A stretch of DNA of 36,896 nt from DATCLS01 sp035296625. Its GTDB lineage: Bacteria; Actinomycetota; Acidimicrobiia; Acidimicrobiales; VFJN01. This document shows, in pieces, positions 22,323 through 29,510 of the stretch. The first letter of the stretch is position 1. Every line of letters starts with the position of its first letter. The DNA lies in NCBI GenBank assembly GCA_035296625.1, contig DATHAO010000037.1, positions 1 through 36,896 on the forward strand, written 5' to 3'. The notes beneath the pieces are model-generated. The model was not told where the DNA came from. It did no database searches and saw only the letters and a program-made list of their open reading frames with translations. The translations under genes and the position numbers were made by a program.

Positions 22323-23510
22323 ATGCCCTTCCCCGGCCGCCGATCGACCCCGCTGCCCGATCCCGCCGGCAACGAGGCCTTCACGCCCGCCCCCTGGCCG
22401 GCGCCCTCGTCCGCGCCCGGCCCCGGCCCTGGTCCCGCCTCCCGCCCGCCCGCCGGCCTGGCCGGGGTCGGGTCCGGGGAGCGCCGGCCCGGCCCCCGCC
22501 CGCCCGCCGGCCCTGCCGGGTTCGGTCCTGGTCCGGCCTCCCGTCCGCCCGCCGGACCGGTCCCTGGTCGCTCCGGCGAGCGGCGGCCCGCCGGACCGGC
22601 CCGAGGCGGTTCCGGTGAGCGCCGGCGGTCGGCACGGAGGGCTACTGCGGACCGCCCGCCGGCCCACGCCCGGTCGGGCGAGCGCCTGCCGGCCCGCGGC
22701 CGGTCGGGCGAGCGCAGGCCGACGCGGCCGTCGGGGTACCGCCAGGCTGCGTCGTCGCCGACGGGCGGCCTGGCGCCCGTCTACGACATCGACGGCCCCC
22801 GCGTCCGCCTCGGGTTGGCCTGGTTCCTCGTCGCCGGTGTGGCCGTCGCAGTCAGCGTGCCCACTGCGGCCGTCGCCTACGCCGTCGCCACCGGTCTCGC
22901 TGCCCGCCAGGTCGTGCGGTCGTGGCGCTCGGTGGCGTGGCAGGCCGACGTCGCCGCCGCGATGGCCGCAGCGCCCGTGCTCGCCGCAGTGGGCGGCACC
23001 ACGGCGGCCGTCGCCGCCCTCGCCGTGGCCACGGTGGCCGCCGTCGTGGCCGCCGGCCTGCCCGACGGGGCGCGCCTGCCGGGCGCGCAGGGCCGGGTCG
23101 CTGCCGCGGGCATCCTGCTCGTCGCCCTCGTCCCGGCGCTGGCCGGCGCCGGCATGGTGCTGACGCGGCGGATCGACGTCACAGCCGCGCTGGTCCTCCT
23201 GCTCGTGGTGAGCGCCTACGAGGCCGCCGACTTCATCGTCGGCTCCGGTGCTTCGAACTTCGTCGAGGGCCCCCTGGCCGGGGCGATCACGGCGCTCGTC
23301 ATCAGCTTCCCGATGGCACTGATGCTCGTGCCGCCGTTCGACCGGGGCGGGCTCGCCCTGCTGCCGTTCATCGCGCCCGCCGGCCCGTTCGGCCAGATCA
23401 TGGCCTCGGCCCTGCTGCCCCGCCCGGGGGCGCAGGCCTCGGCGCTGCGGCGGATCGATTCGCTGCTGGTCCTCGCCCCGCTGTGGGCCGTCGCCATCGC
23501 CGCGGTGTGA
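22323..23510 (+). CDS. membrane protein with SGER-repeat disordered N-terminus and degenerate CdsA-like C-terminus
   Basis: A 395-residue protein I cannot name. Residues 1-150 are Pro/Gly/Arg-rich and probably disordered; SGER occurs five times (51-54, 84-87, 97-100, 118-121 and 128-131), mostly as SGERR. Residues 160-390 contain about seven or eight hydrophobic segments. The end, ASALLPRPGAQASALRRIDSLLVLAPLWA, aligns by eye with the phosphatidate cytidylyltransferase (CdsA) signature, which ends D-R-x-D-S-L-L. Here, however, the K-R, K-D and H-G-G residues needed for catalysis are missing or shortened. SAYEAADFIVGSGASNFVEGPLAG could be the preceding CdsA region. It is most likely a CdsA relative that lost CDP-lipid synthesis. 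It follows moaD by three bases. Confidence 0.6.
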   Translation: MPFPGRRSTPLPDPAGNEAFTPAPWPAPSSAPGPGPGPASRPPAGLAGVGSGERRPGPRPPAGPAGFGPGPASRPPAGPVPGRSGERRPAGPARGGSGERRRSARRATADRPPAHARSGERLPARGRSGERRPTRPSGYRQAASSPTGGLAPVYDIDGPRVRLGLAWFLVAGVAVAVSVPTAAVAYAVATGLAARQVVRSWRSVAWQADVAAAMAAAPVLAAVGGTTAAVAALAVATVAAVVAAGLPDGARLPGAQGRVAAAGILLVALVPALAGAGMVLTRRIDVTAALVLLLVVSAYEAADFIVGSGASNFVEGPLAGAITALVISFPMALMLVPPFDRGGLALLPFIAPAGPFGQIMASALLPRPGAQASALRRIDSLLVLAPLWAVAIAAV

Positions 23511-23544
23511 GCAGCGGACCGGGGTGGGCCGGCCCGCGCCCCTC

Positions 23545-23550
23545 TACCCT
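23545..23550 (+). promoter_or_regulatory. candidate -10 box (TACCCT) of the XRE regulator gene
   Basis: TACCCT ends nine bases before ATG 23560. The same hexamer, followed by GG, is found before serS. Confidence 0.35.
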
Positions 23551-23559
23551 GGCGGCGGG

Positions 23560-23967
23560 ATGGCGAGGATGAAGGGCGAGAAAGAGCACCGCTGGCGTGA
23601 CCTCGGTGCGTTCATCCGTGAGCAGCGCAGCCAGGGGCACGTGTCGCTGCGGAAGCTGTCCGAGCGGGCCGGCATCTCGAACCCGTACCTGAGCCAGATC
23701 GAGCGCGGGCTGCGCAAGCCGTCGGCCGAGATCCTCCAGCAGATCGCCCGGGCGCTCGAGATCTCCGCCGAGACCCTCTACCTGCGGGCGGGCATCCTCG
23801 ACGACAACACCGAGCGCCTCGACGCCTCGGTGGCGATCCGCGAGGACCCCCACCTGACCGAGCCGCAGAAGGCCGAGTTGCTGCTTCTCTACCGCACCTT
23901 CCGCGACGAGGCAGCCGGCGCTCCACGCCGCCCGGGCGCCGCATCCCCGGAATCGCACGCCGGCTGA
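23560..23967 (+). CDS. XRE-family helix-turn-helix regulator (Rv0474-like)
   Basis: A 135-residue DNA-binding protein. The helix-turn-helix domain lies at about residues 12-70: LGAFIREQRSQGHVSLRKLSERAGISNPYLSQIERGLRKPSAEILQQIARALEISAETLYLRAGIL. This highly conserved form matches the actinobacterial Rv0474 group as I remember it, where the C-terminal part (here ITEPQKAEL-like, LTEPQKAELLLLYRTFRDEA) is also kept. ATG 23560 is nine bases after a TACCCT box; ATG 23569 is an alternative. It ends 18 bases before mshA and may regulate it or lipid genes. Confidence 0.85.
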   Translation: MARMKGEKEHRWRDLGAFIREQRSQGHVSLRKLSERAGISNPYLSQIERGLRKPSAEILQQIARALEISAETLYLRAGILDDNTERLDASVAIREDPHLTEPQKAELLLLYRTFRDEAAGAPRRPGAASPESHAG

Positions 23968-23985
23968 CGGCGTTGAGCGCTCCTG

Positions 23986-25209
23986 GTGCGACGGCTCGCG
24001 ATCCTCTCCCTGCACACGTCCCCGCTCGTCCAGCCCGGGGCGGGCGACAGCGGTGGCATGAACGTCTACGTGCGCGAGCTGGCCTCGGCGCTGGCCCAGG
24101 CGGGCATCGAGGGCGAGGTGTACACCCGCCGGTGGGCCGACGACCTCCCCGAGGTGGTCGACGTCGAGCCGGGCTTCCGGGTCGTCCACGTGCCCGCCGG
24201 GCCGGTCGACCTGCCGAAGGAGGCTCTGCCCGAGGTCGTCGACGCGTTCGCCGAGGGGGTGGGCGCCCACCTGCTCGCGGGTGAGCCCGTCGATGCCCTG
24301 CACGCCAACTACTGGCTCTCGGGGGTGGCCGGGCACAGCCTCAAGCACGAGCTGGACCTGCCGCTGGTCTCCACGTTCCACACGCTGGCCCGCGTCAAGG
24401 CCGAGACGGGCGACGCCGAGCCCGAGCGCCGGATCGACGCGGAGACACAGGTGGTGGGGTGCTCGGACGTGATCCTGGCCAGCTGCGCGGCGGAGGCCGC
24501 CGAGCTGACCCGGCTCTACGGCGCCGCCCGCGACCGCATCGAGATCGTCCCGCCCGGCGTCGACCACGCGTTCTTCTCGCCGGGCGACCGGGCCGGCGCC
24601 CGCAGCGCGCTCCGGTCGGTGGGCCCCTTGCCTGGCCCGGTGCTGCTGTTCGTGGGCCGGATCCAGCCGCTCAAGGGCCTCGACATCGCCGTACGGGCCC
24701 TGGCCGAGCTCGGCCACCCGACGGCGGTGCTCGTGGTCGTGGGTGGGGCCAGCGGTCCCGAGGGGGCGGCCGAGGTCGAGCGCATCGCCAAGCTGGCGGC
24801 CGCGTGCGGGGTGGCCGAGCGTGTGCGGTTCGCCGACCCCCAGCCCCACCACCTGCTGTCGTCGTACTACCGGGCGGCCGACGTGGTGCTCGTGCCGAGC
24901 CGCAGCGAGTCGTTCGGCCTCGTGGCGCTCGAGGCCGCCGCCTGCGGGACGCCCGTGGTGGCCGCCGCCGTCGGCGGCCTGCGCACGCTCGTGGACCACG
25001 GCCACACCGGCCACCTGGTGGAGGGGCGGGACCCGGCCGACTTCGCCCGCCACGTGCGCCGCCTCCTGGCGGACCCCGGCCTCGCCGCCCGCGTGGGGAC
25101 GGCGGCCGCGGCCCGGGCCCGGGGCTACACCTGGTCGACCGCGGCCGGCCGCTTGCGGCGGGTCTACGCCGACCTCGCCTCCCGTGCCCCGGTCGACTGC
25201 CCGCGCTGA
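23986..25209 (+). CDS. mshA: D-inositol-3-phosphate glycosyltransferase (mycothiol synthesis)
   Basis: A 407-residue GT4 glycosyltransferase that joins GlcNAc from UDP-GlcNAc to inositol 3-phosphate, the first committed step of mycothiol synthesis. RRLAILSLHTSPLVQPGAGDSGGMNVYVRELA at the start is the MshA hallmark. HANYWLSGVAG, STFHTLARVK, the donor-site GRIQPLKGLDIA and the E-x7-E motif in SRSESFGLVALEAAACG complete the GT-B fold. Mycothiol is the main low-molecular-weight thiol of actinobacteria, so the gene is strong taxonomic evidence. The next gene is a YbjN protein, as beside mshA in mycobacteria. The GTG start is 18 bases after the XRE gene, with no separate promoter visible. Confidence 0.92.
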   Translation: MRRLAILSLHTSPLVQPGAGDSGGMNVYVRELASALAQAGIEGEVYTRRWADDLPEVVDVEPGFRVVHVPAGPVDLPKEALPEVVDAFAEGVGAHLLAGEPVDALHANYWLSGVAGHSLKHELDLPLVSTFHTLARVKAETGDAEPERRIDAETQVVGCSDVILASCAAEAAELTRLYGAARDRIEIVPPGVDHAFFSPGDRAGARSALRSVGPLPGPVLLFVGRIQPLKGLDIAVRALAELGHPTAVLVVVGGASGPEGAAEVERIAKLAAACGVAERVRFADPQPHHLLSSYYRAADVVLVPSRSESFGLVALEAAACGTPVVAAAVGGLRTLVDHGHTGHLVEGRDPADFARHVRRLLADPGLAARVGTAAAARARGYTWSTAAGRLRRVYADLASRAPVDCPR

Positions 25210-25268
25210 CGCGGCCGTGCGCTCGCGTCTCGGCGGTCCTGACCGCCACGGGATGGCGAGCGGATCGT

Positions 25269-25274
25269 TAGCGT
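25269..25274 (+). promoter_or_regulatory. candidate -10 box (TAGCGT) of the YbjN gene
   Basis: TAGCGT ends seven bases before ATG 25282 and only one base before the alternative GTG 25276, so it favours the ATG. Confidence 0.4.
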
Positions 25275-25281
25275 CGTGTTC

Positions 25282-25749
25282 ATGGCCCAACGTCCCTTCA
25301 CCGACGACGAGCTGGCAGCGCTCGAGACCTCCATCGAGGCCTGGCTCGACAAGCAGCGGGCGGACAATCCGGTCGTCGCGGCGGTGATCCGCGACGAGGA
25401 GTCGGGCGAGCGCCGCTGGTTCGTGCGGGTCACGGGCGAGCAGAAGGACGTATTCACGATCTGGTTCCACCTGCGCCAGCGCACGCTGCACTACGAGACC
25501 TACGTGATGCCGGCGCCCGAGGAGAACCACGCGGTGTTCTACGAGCACCTGTTGAAGCGCAACATGAAGCTCTTCGGCGCCGCGTTCGCCATCGGCGACG
25601 AGGAGGCCGTGTTCCTCACGGGCCAGGTTCCCAACAGCTGCATCGACGACGACGAGCTCGACCGCATCCTCGGCTCGCTCTACGCGTGGGTCGAGCAGTT
25701 CTTCCGCCCGGCGATGCGGATCGGGTTCGCGTCTCGCTTCGGCGGCTGA
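25282..25749 (+). CDS. YbjN-domain protein
   Basis: A 155-residue soluble protein with the YbjN fold, related to type III secretion chaperones and often a regulator or chaperone. Visible features are the acidic helix TDDELAALETSIEAWLDKQ, the strands RRWFVRVTGEQKDVFTIWFHLRQRTLHYETYVMPAPEENHAVFYEHLLKRN, and FAIGDEEAVFLTGQVPNSCIDDDELDRILGSLYAWVEQFF. It lies directly after mshA, the order remembered from mycobacteria (Rv0486-Rv0487). ATG 25282 is chosen over GTG 25276 because of the TAGCGT box. The molecular role in actinobacteria is not established. Confidence 0.85.
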   Translation: MAQRPFTDDELAALETSIEAWLDKQRADNPVVAAVIRDEESGERRWFVRVTGEQKDVFTIWFHLRQRTLHYETYVMPAPEENHAVFYEHLLKRNMKLFGAAFAIGDEEAVFLTGQVPNSCIDDDELDRILGSLYAWVEQFFRPAMRIGFASRFGG

Positions 25750-25766
25750 GCGCTCACATCTCTTCG

Positions 25767-25796
25767 TTGCATTTCGATCTCTTCCCTGTCTAGCGT
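25767..25796 (+). promoter_or_regulatory. candidate sigma-70 promoter upstream of proC
   Basis: TTGCAT (25767-25772), an 18-base spacer, TAGCGT (25791-25796), in the least GC-rich part of the 133-base gap. It would give proC an 80-base leader. Confidence 0.4.
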
Positions 25797-25869
25797 AGGG
25801 GCGCGCCCGGACCGCGGGGCGGCGCTCGATCGGGGAAGTCGGGTTGGCCCGCCCTGCGCCCGGGCGCCG

Positions 25870-25875
25870 TAACGT
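25870..25875 (+). promoter_or_regulatory. candidate leaderless -10 box (TAACGT) of proC
   Basis: TAACGT ends seven bases before ATG 25883, with no ribosome site between. It is the second of two possible proC promoters. Confidence 0.35.
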
Positions 25876-25882
25876 GCCGCCC

Positions 25883-26683
25883 ATGGTCGTGCCCAGGCTG
25901 CAGGTGATCGGCGGCGGGAAGATGGGTGAGGCCCTGCTGGCGGGGCTGCTCGCCCAGCGATGGGCGCCCGTGGAGGCCGTCCGCGTCGTCGAGCGCCTCC
26001 CTGACCGGGCCGACGAGCTGCGCGACCGCTTCGCGGGCCTCGTCGTGGCGGCCGAGCCGTCGGTGGCCGACGGTCACGTGATCGCCGTGAAGCCGGGCGA
26101 CGTAGCCGCGGCGTGCGCGGCGCTGGCGGGCGCGGGCTCGCGCTCGCCGGTGCTGTCGATCGCCGCCGGCGTGACGATCGCGCGCCTCGAGGAGGCGCTC
26201 GGCCCCGACACTCCGGTCGTGCGCGCCATGCCCAACACGCCGGCGCTCATCGGCGCCGGGGCGGCCGCCATCGCACCTGGCACGGCGGCCGGCGACGACG
26301 AGGTGGCGTGGGCCGAGGCCATCCTCGGGGCGGTCGGCACCGTGGTGCGGGTGGACGAGCGCCTGCTCGACGCCGTCACCGGGCTGTCCGGCTCGGGGCC
26401 CGCGTACCTGTTCCTCGTCGTCGAGGCCCTCGTCGACGCCGGGGTGCTCAACGGTCTGCCCCGGGCCGTGAGCACCGCCCTCGCCACCCAGACCGTGCTG
26501 GGGGCCGCCCGGCTGCTCGCCGAGTCCGACGAGGGGCCCGAGGCACTGCGGGCGGCGGTCACCTCGCCGGCCGGCACGACCGCCGCCGGCCTGCGCGAGC
26601 TGGAGAGGTCGGGGGTGCGGGCGGCCTTCCTCGACGCCGTCTCGGCCGCCACCGACCGCAGCCGCGCACTGGGTGCATCGTGA
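25883..26683 (+). CDS. proC: pyrroline-5-carboxylate reductase
   Basis: A 266-residue NAD(P)H enzyme making L-proline from 1-pyrroline-5-carboxylate. The Rossmann loop is VIGGGKMGEALLAGL; AVKPGDV and RAMPNTPALIGAGAAAI follow. The C-terminal helical domain carries the family signature in TGLSGSGPAYLFLVVEALVDAGVLNGLPR and VTSPAGTTAAGLRELE. The length is standard. Upstream in-frame sequence is Pro/Arg-rich and not family-like, so ATG 25883 is preferred. A small HTH gene follows, as proC and Rv0500A do in mycobacteria. Confidence 0.95.
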   Translation: MVVPRLQVIGGGKMGEALLAGLLAQRWAPVEAVRVVERLPDRADELRDRFAGLVVAAEPSVADGHVIAVKPGDVAAACAALAGAGSRSPVLSIAAGVTIARLEEALGPDTPVVRAMPNTPALIGAGAAAIAPGTAAGDDEVAWAEAILGAVGTVVRVDERLLDAVTGLSGSGPAYLFLVVEALVDAGVLNGLPRAVSTALATQTVLGAARLLAESDEGPEALRAAVTSPAGTTAAGLRELERSGVRAAFLDAVSAATDRSRALGAS

Positions 26684-26744
26684 CCAGGCACGACCCGATT
26701 CGGCAGCCCGGATGGCGCCGCTCGCCACCCGGGCGATCGTCGCC

Positions 26745-26750
26745 TACAGT
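26745..26750 (+). promoter_or_regulatory. candidate -10 box (TACAGT) of the small HTH gene
   Basis: TACAGT lies 33 bases before ATG 26784. Unlike its neighbours this transcript would have a short leader carrying GGAAGGGG. No -35 is clear. Confidence 0.35.
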
Positions 26751-26783
26751 GCGCGCAGCGGAGTTTGGAAGGGGTCTTCCTGC

Positions 26784-26972
26784 ATGCCCATGTCGCGCGC
26801 CCGGTTCCTGACACCGCAGGAGGTCGCAGATCTTCTGCGGGTCTCCTCGATGACGGTCTACCGGTTGATCAAGTCCGGCGAGCTGCGCGCCGTGCGCGTG
26901 GGCAAGGCCTACCGCCTGCTCGAAGACGACGTCGACGCCTACCTCGCCGGGCGCTTCACACAGGCCGGCTGA
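26784..26972 (+). CDS. excisionase-type (MerR-like) helix-turn-helix protein
   Basis: A 62-residue DNA-binding protein made of one winged helix: FLTPQEVADLLRVSSMTVYRLIKSGELRAVRVGKAYRLLEDDVDAYL. This pattern is the excisionase-family HTH found as a stand-alone protein next to proC across actinobacteria (Rv0500A type), where it is chromosomal and not linked to a phage. GGAAGGGG is nine bases before ATG 26784; ATG 26790 is an alternative. The SAM hydrolase gene begins 13 bases after its stop. Confidence 0.88.
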   Translation: MPMSRARFLTPQEVADLLRVSSMTVYRLIKSGELRAVRVGKAYRLLEDDVDAYLAGRFTQAG

Positions 26973-26985
26973 GCCGCCGACCTCG

Positions 26986-27888
26986 GTGCCCCAGAGCTCC
27001 CCTCCCCGCTTCGACACGATCTCGTTCCTCACCGACTACGGCACGAGCGACGAGTTCGTCGGCGTCGTGAAGTCGGTGATCCGTCAGATCGCGCCGCACG
27101 CGGCGGTCATCGACATCACCCACGACATCGCCCCGTACGACACGAAGGCCGCGTCGCTGACGCTGGCGCGCAGCGTGCAGTACCTGTGCCCCGGCGTCGT
27201 GCTCGCCGTCGTCGACCCGGGCGTCGGCACCCAGCGCCGGGCCGTGGCGATCGAGGTGGGCGACGGCCAGTCGTACCTCGTGGGGCCCGACAACGGCATG
27301 CTGGCCTCGGCCGTCGGCATGGTCGGCGGCGCCACGGCGGCGGTCGAGCTGACGAACCCCGAGTACCAACTCGCAGCGCCGGGGCCTACCTTCGCCGGCC
27401 GCGACATCTTCGGGCCTGCGGCTGCCCACCTGTGCGCCGGGGTGCCGCTCGAGGCGCTCGGCGACCCGGTCGACACCTCGTCGCTGCTGCCCGGCATCAT
27501 CCCGCTGCCCCGCGAGGAGGGCGGCGCGCTCGTCGCCGAGGTGCTGTGGGTCGACCGCTATGGCAACTGCCAGCTCAACGTCGATCCCGACGAGGTCGTC
27601 GTATGGGGTGACCGCATCCAGCTCAAGTGGGTCCGCCCCCGCGAGCAGGCCCGCACCGCCACGCGGGTGCGCACCTTCGACGACCTCGGCCCCGGCCAGG
27701 TCGGCCTCGTCACCGACAGCTACGGCCTGCTGGCCGTGGCCGTCCACCGCGGGTCCGCCGCGGAGACCCTGGGCCTGGCCGCCGGCGACGAGATCCACCT
27801 CATCCGCCTCGACGACGGGGCCGACGACCGGGCGACCGGCCCGTCGGTGCCCGTCGCCCTCGGCACACGGACACAGCGCCCGTCATGA
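26986..27888 (+). CDS. SAM hydrolase (DUF62, S-adenosyl-L-methionine hydroxide adenosyltransferase)
   Basis: A 300-residue enzyme of the DUF62 family, which splits S-adenosylmethionine with water to adenosine and methionine; relatives are the fluorinase and chlorinase. N-terminal motifs are ISFLTDYGTSDEFVGVVKSVI, DITHDIAPYDTKAASLTL and VVDPGVGTQRRAVAIE. GPDNGMLASA and FAGRDIFGPAAAHL come next. The C-terminal beta domain starts near VLWVDRYGNCQLNVDPD. The Asp-Arg-His set of hydrolases is consistent with DRYGN and THD; the chloride-binding loop of halogenases is not evident. The start is GTG 26986, 13 bases after the HTH gene. A 29-residue membrane ORF overlaps its stop. Confidence 0.88.
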   Translation: MPQSSPPRFDTISFLTDYGTSDEFVGVVKSVIRQIAPHAAVIDITHDIAPYDTKAASLTLARSVQYLCPGVVLAVVDPGVGTQRRAVAIEVGDGQSYLVGPDNGMLASAVGMVGGATAAVELTNPEYQLAAPGPTFAGRDIFGPAAAHLCAGVPLEALGDPVDTSSLLPGIIPLPREEGGALVAEVLWVDRYGNCQLNVDPDEVVVWGDRIQLKWVRPREQARTATRVRTFDDLGPGQVGLVTDSYGLLAVAVHRGSAAETLGLAAGDEIHLIRLDDGADDRATGPSVPVALGTRTQRPS

Positions 27889-27974
27889 GACCTGGCACCA
27901 CGATCGTCATCGCCGTCCTGCTGGCGCTCATCCTCGGGGCGTCGGCCATCCAGCTGCTCTTCCTGGCCCGCTGA
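27885..27974 (+). CDS. 29-residue single-helix membrane peptide
   Basis: ATG 27885 overlaps the SAM hydrolase TGA as ATGA, a classic coupling arrangement. The product begins MRPGTT, runs through one uninterrupted hydrophobic helix (IVIAVLLALILGASAIQLLF, residues 7-26) and ends LAR. Third positions are almost all G or C, as in the neighbours. The next gene starts 19 bases on. Positive charge at both ends makes the orientation uncertain. I do not recognise it. It could anchor or regulate the SAM hydrolase or the acyl ligase, or the short frame could be chance. Confidence 0.55.
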   Translation: MRPGTTIVIAVLLALILGASAIQLLFLAR

Positions 27975-27993
27975 CACCGACCGCATCGCTCCC

Positions 27994-29451
27994 GTGAACC
28001 TCGCCTCCATCATCGACCGCCACCCCGACGATCGCCCCGCGCTCATCAGCCGGGGCAAGGAGACCGCCTACGGCGAACTGCGGGCCCAGGTGGCCGAGAT
28101 GCGCGGTGGCCTCACCGAGCTGGGCATCGCCGCGGGTGACCGGGTCGCCCTGCTGACCGCGAACAACTGGTACTTCGTGAGCGCCTACCTCGCAGTGCTC
28201 GGCGTCGGAGCGGTCGCGGTGCCGCTGAACCCCGCGAGCCCGCCGCCCGAGGTACAGCACGAGCTCGAGGTGGTCGGCGCCCGCCTCGCGATCGTGGGGC
28301 CCACAGGCCGCCAGGCCATCGCGGGGGTCGACATCGATGCCGTCCCGGCGCTCGGCGGCGTCGTGGCCGCCGGCGACCTGCTCGGCGCCGAGCCCGTGCC
28401 GGTGGCCGCCCGCGACGGGGACGACCTCGCCGTGCTGCTCTTCACGAGCGGGACGGCCGGCGCTCCCCGTGCGGCCAAGCTCACCCACGGCAACCTGCTC
28501 GCCAACATCGAGCAGGTCCTGGCGGTACAGGTCGATCGGCCGCGCGAGGACGTGGCGCTGGCGGTGCTGCCGCTGTTCCACATCTTCGGGCTCAACGCGC
28601 TGCTCGGCGTCGCGCTGCAGGCGGGGTGGACCCTCGTGCTGATGGAGCGCTTCGACCCCTACGCCACGCTCGAGGCCATCGTCGAGCACGGCGTCACCGT
28701 GCTGATCGGTGTGCCCGCCATGTGGTCGGCGCTGGCATCGCTGCCCGGCGTCGAGCCGTCGGCCCTGGCGGGCCTGCGGGTCGCCGTGTCCGGTGCCGCC
28801 GACCTCGACCCAGTCGTGAGCCGCCTCGTGGCCGAGCGCCTGGGCGTCACCGTGGCGCAGGGCTACGGGCTCACCGAGGCGTCGCCCGTGGTCGCCGGCA
28901 GCCTCGGCAGAGGCGCTCCCCCGGGCAGCATCGGAAGGCCGCTGCCCGGCGTGAAGGTGCGCCTCGTCGACGCCGGTGGCGACGACGTGCTGATCGGCGA
29001 CCCCGGCGAGATCTGGGTTCGGGGCCCGAACGTGTTCGGCGGCTACTGGGGCGACACCGAGGCGTCGAAGGCCGTGCTGACCGACGACGGCTGGCTGCGC
29101 ACCGGCGACGTGGCCGTCGTCGACGACGACGGGTTCCTCTACCTGGTCGACCGGGCCAAGGACGTCGTCATCGTGTCCGGCTTCAACGTGTTCCCGGCCG
29201 AGGTCGAGGACGTCCTGATCCAGCACCCGGACATCGTCGACGTGGCCGTGGTGGGCGTGCCCCACCCCCACACCGGCGAGGCCATCAAGGCGTTCGTGGT
29301 CATGGCCCCCGGCGCCACGATCGAGGAGGACGCGCTCGTGACGTTCTGCGCCCGGCACCTGGCCCGCTACAAGTGCCCGTCGACGATCTCGTTCGTCGAC
29401 GAGGTGCCGCACAACGTGGTGGGCAAGGTGGTGCGCCGGGCGCTGCGGTAG
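27994..29451 (+). CDS. AMP-forming long-chain acyl-CoA ligase / AMP-dependent synthetase
   Basis: A 485-residue adenylate-forming enzyme. The P-loop is variant, LLFTSGTAGAPRAAKLTHGNL, where the usual T-G-x-P-K-G is AGAPRAA. The other motifs are standard: PLFHIFGLN, QGYGLTEASPV, GWLRTGDVAVVDDDGFLYLVDRAKDVVIVSGFNVFPAEVED, and the catalytic lysine in VPHNVVGKVVRRAL. It is shorter than FadD15-type enzymes and lacks a long N-terminal extension. The GTG lies 19 bases after the membrane peptide, so it belongs to the same operon as the SAM hydrolase. The loss of the P-loop lysine may lower ATP affinity; substrate unknown. Confidence 0.85.
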   Translation: MNLASIIDRHPDDRPALISRGKETAYGELRAQVAEMRGGLTELGIAAGDRVALLTANNWYFVSAYLAVLGVGAVAVPLNPASPPPEVQHELEVVGARLAIVGPTGRQAIAGVDIDAVPALGGVVAAGDLLGAEPVPVAARDGDDLAVLLFTSGTAGAPRAAKLTHGNLLANIEQVLAVQVDRPREDVALAVLPLFHIFGLNALLGVALQAGWTLVLMERFDPYATLEAIVEHGVTVLIGVPAMWSALASLPGVEPSALAGLRVAVSGAADLDPVVSRLVAERLGVTVAQGYGLTEASPVVAGSLGRGAPPGSIGRPLPGVKVRLVDAGGDDVLIGDPGEIWVRGPNVFGGYWGDTEASKAVLTDDGWLRTGDVAVVDDDGFLYLVDRAKDVVIVSGFNVFPAEVEDVLIQHPDIVDVAVVGVPHPHTGEAIKAFVVMAPGATIEEDALVTFCARHLARYKCPSTISFVDEVPHNVVGKVVRRALR

Positions 29452-29469
29452 GGCGCGTCACCAGGGCGC

Positions 29470-29487
29470 TTGTGAGCGTGTGAACAA
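29470..29487. promoter_or_regulatory. candidate Rex operator upstream of rex
   Basis: TTGTGAGCGTGTGAACAA matches the Rex consensus TTGTGAA-N4-TTCACAA at 11 of 14 defined positions. It lies just before the rex -10 box, so Rex would repress its own operon when NADH is low. Confidence 0.65.
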
Positions 29488-29494
29488 GCAGAAG

Positions 29495-29500
29495 TAGCAT
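29495..29500 (+). promoter_or_regulatory. candidate -10 box (TAGCAT) of the rex-hem operon
   Basis: TAGCAT ends ten bases before ATG 29511, and ATG 29499 lies within it, so the box favours the downstream start. The Rex site covers the -35 region. Confidence 0.4.
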
Positions 29501-29510
29501 GCCGCGTCGT

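Noticed and set aside
26784..26972. Phage or plasmid excisionase
   Set aside because: The HTH type is shared, but the neighbours are housekeeping genes (proC) and there is no integrase, attachment site or composition change.
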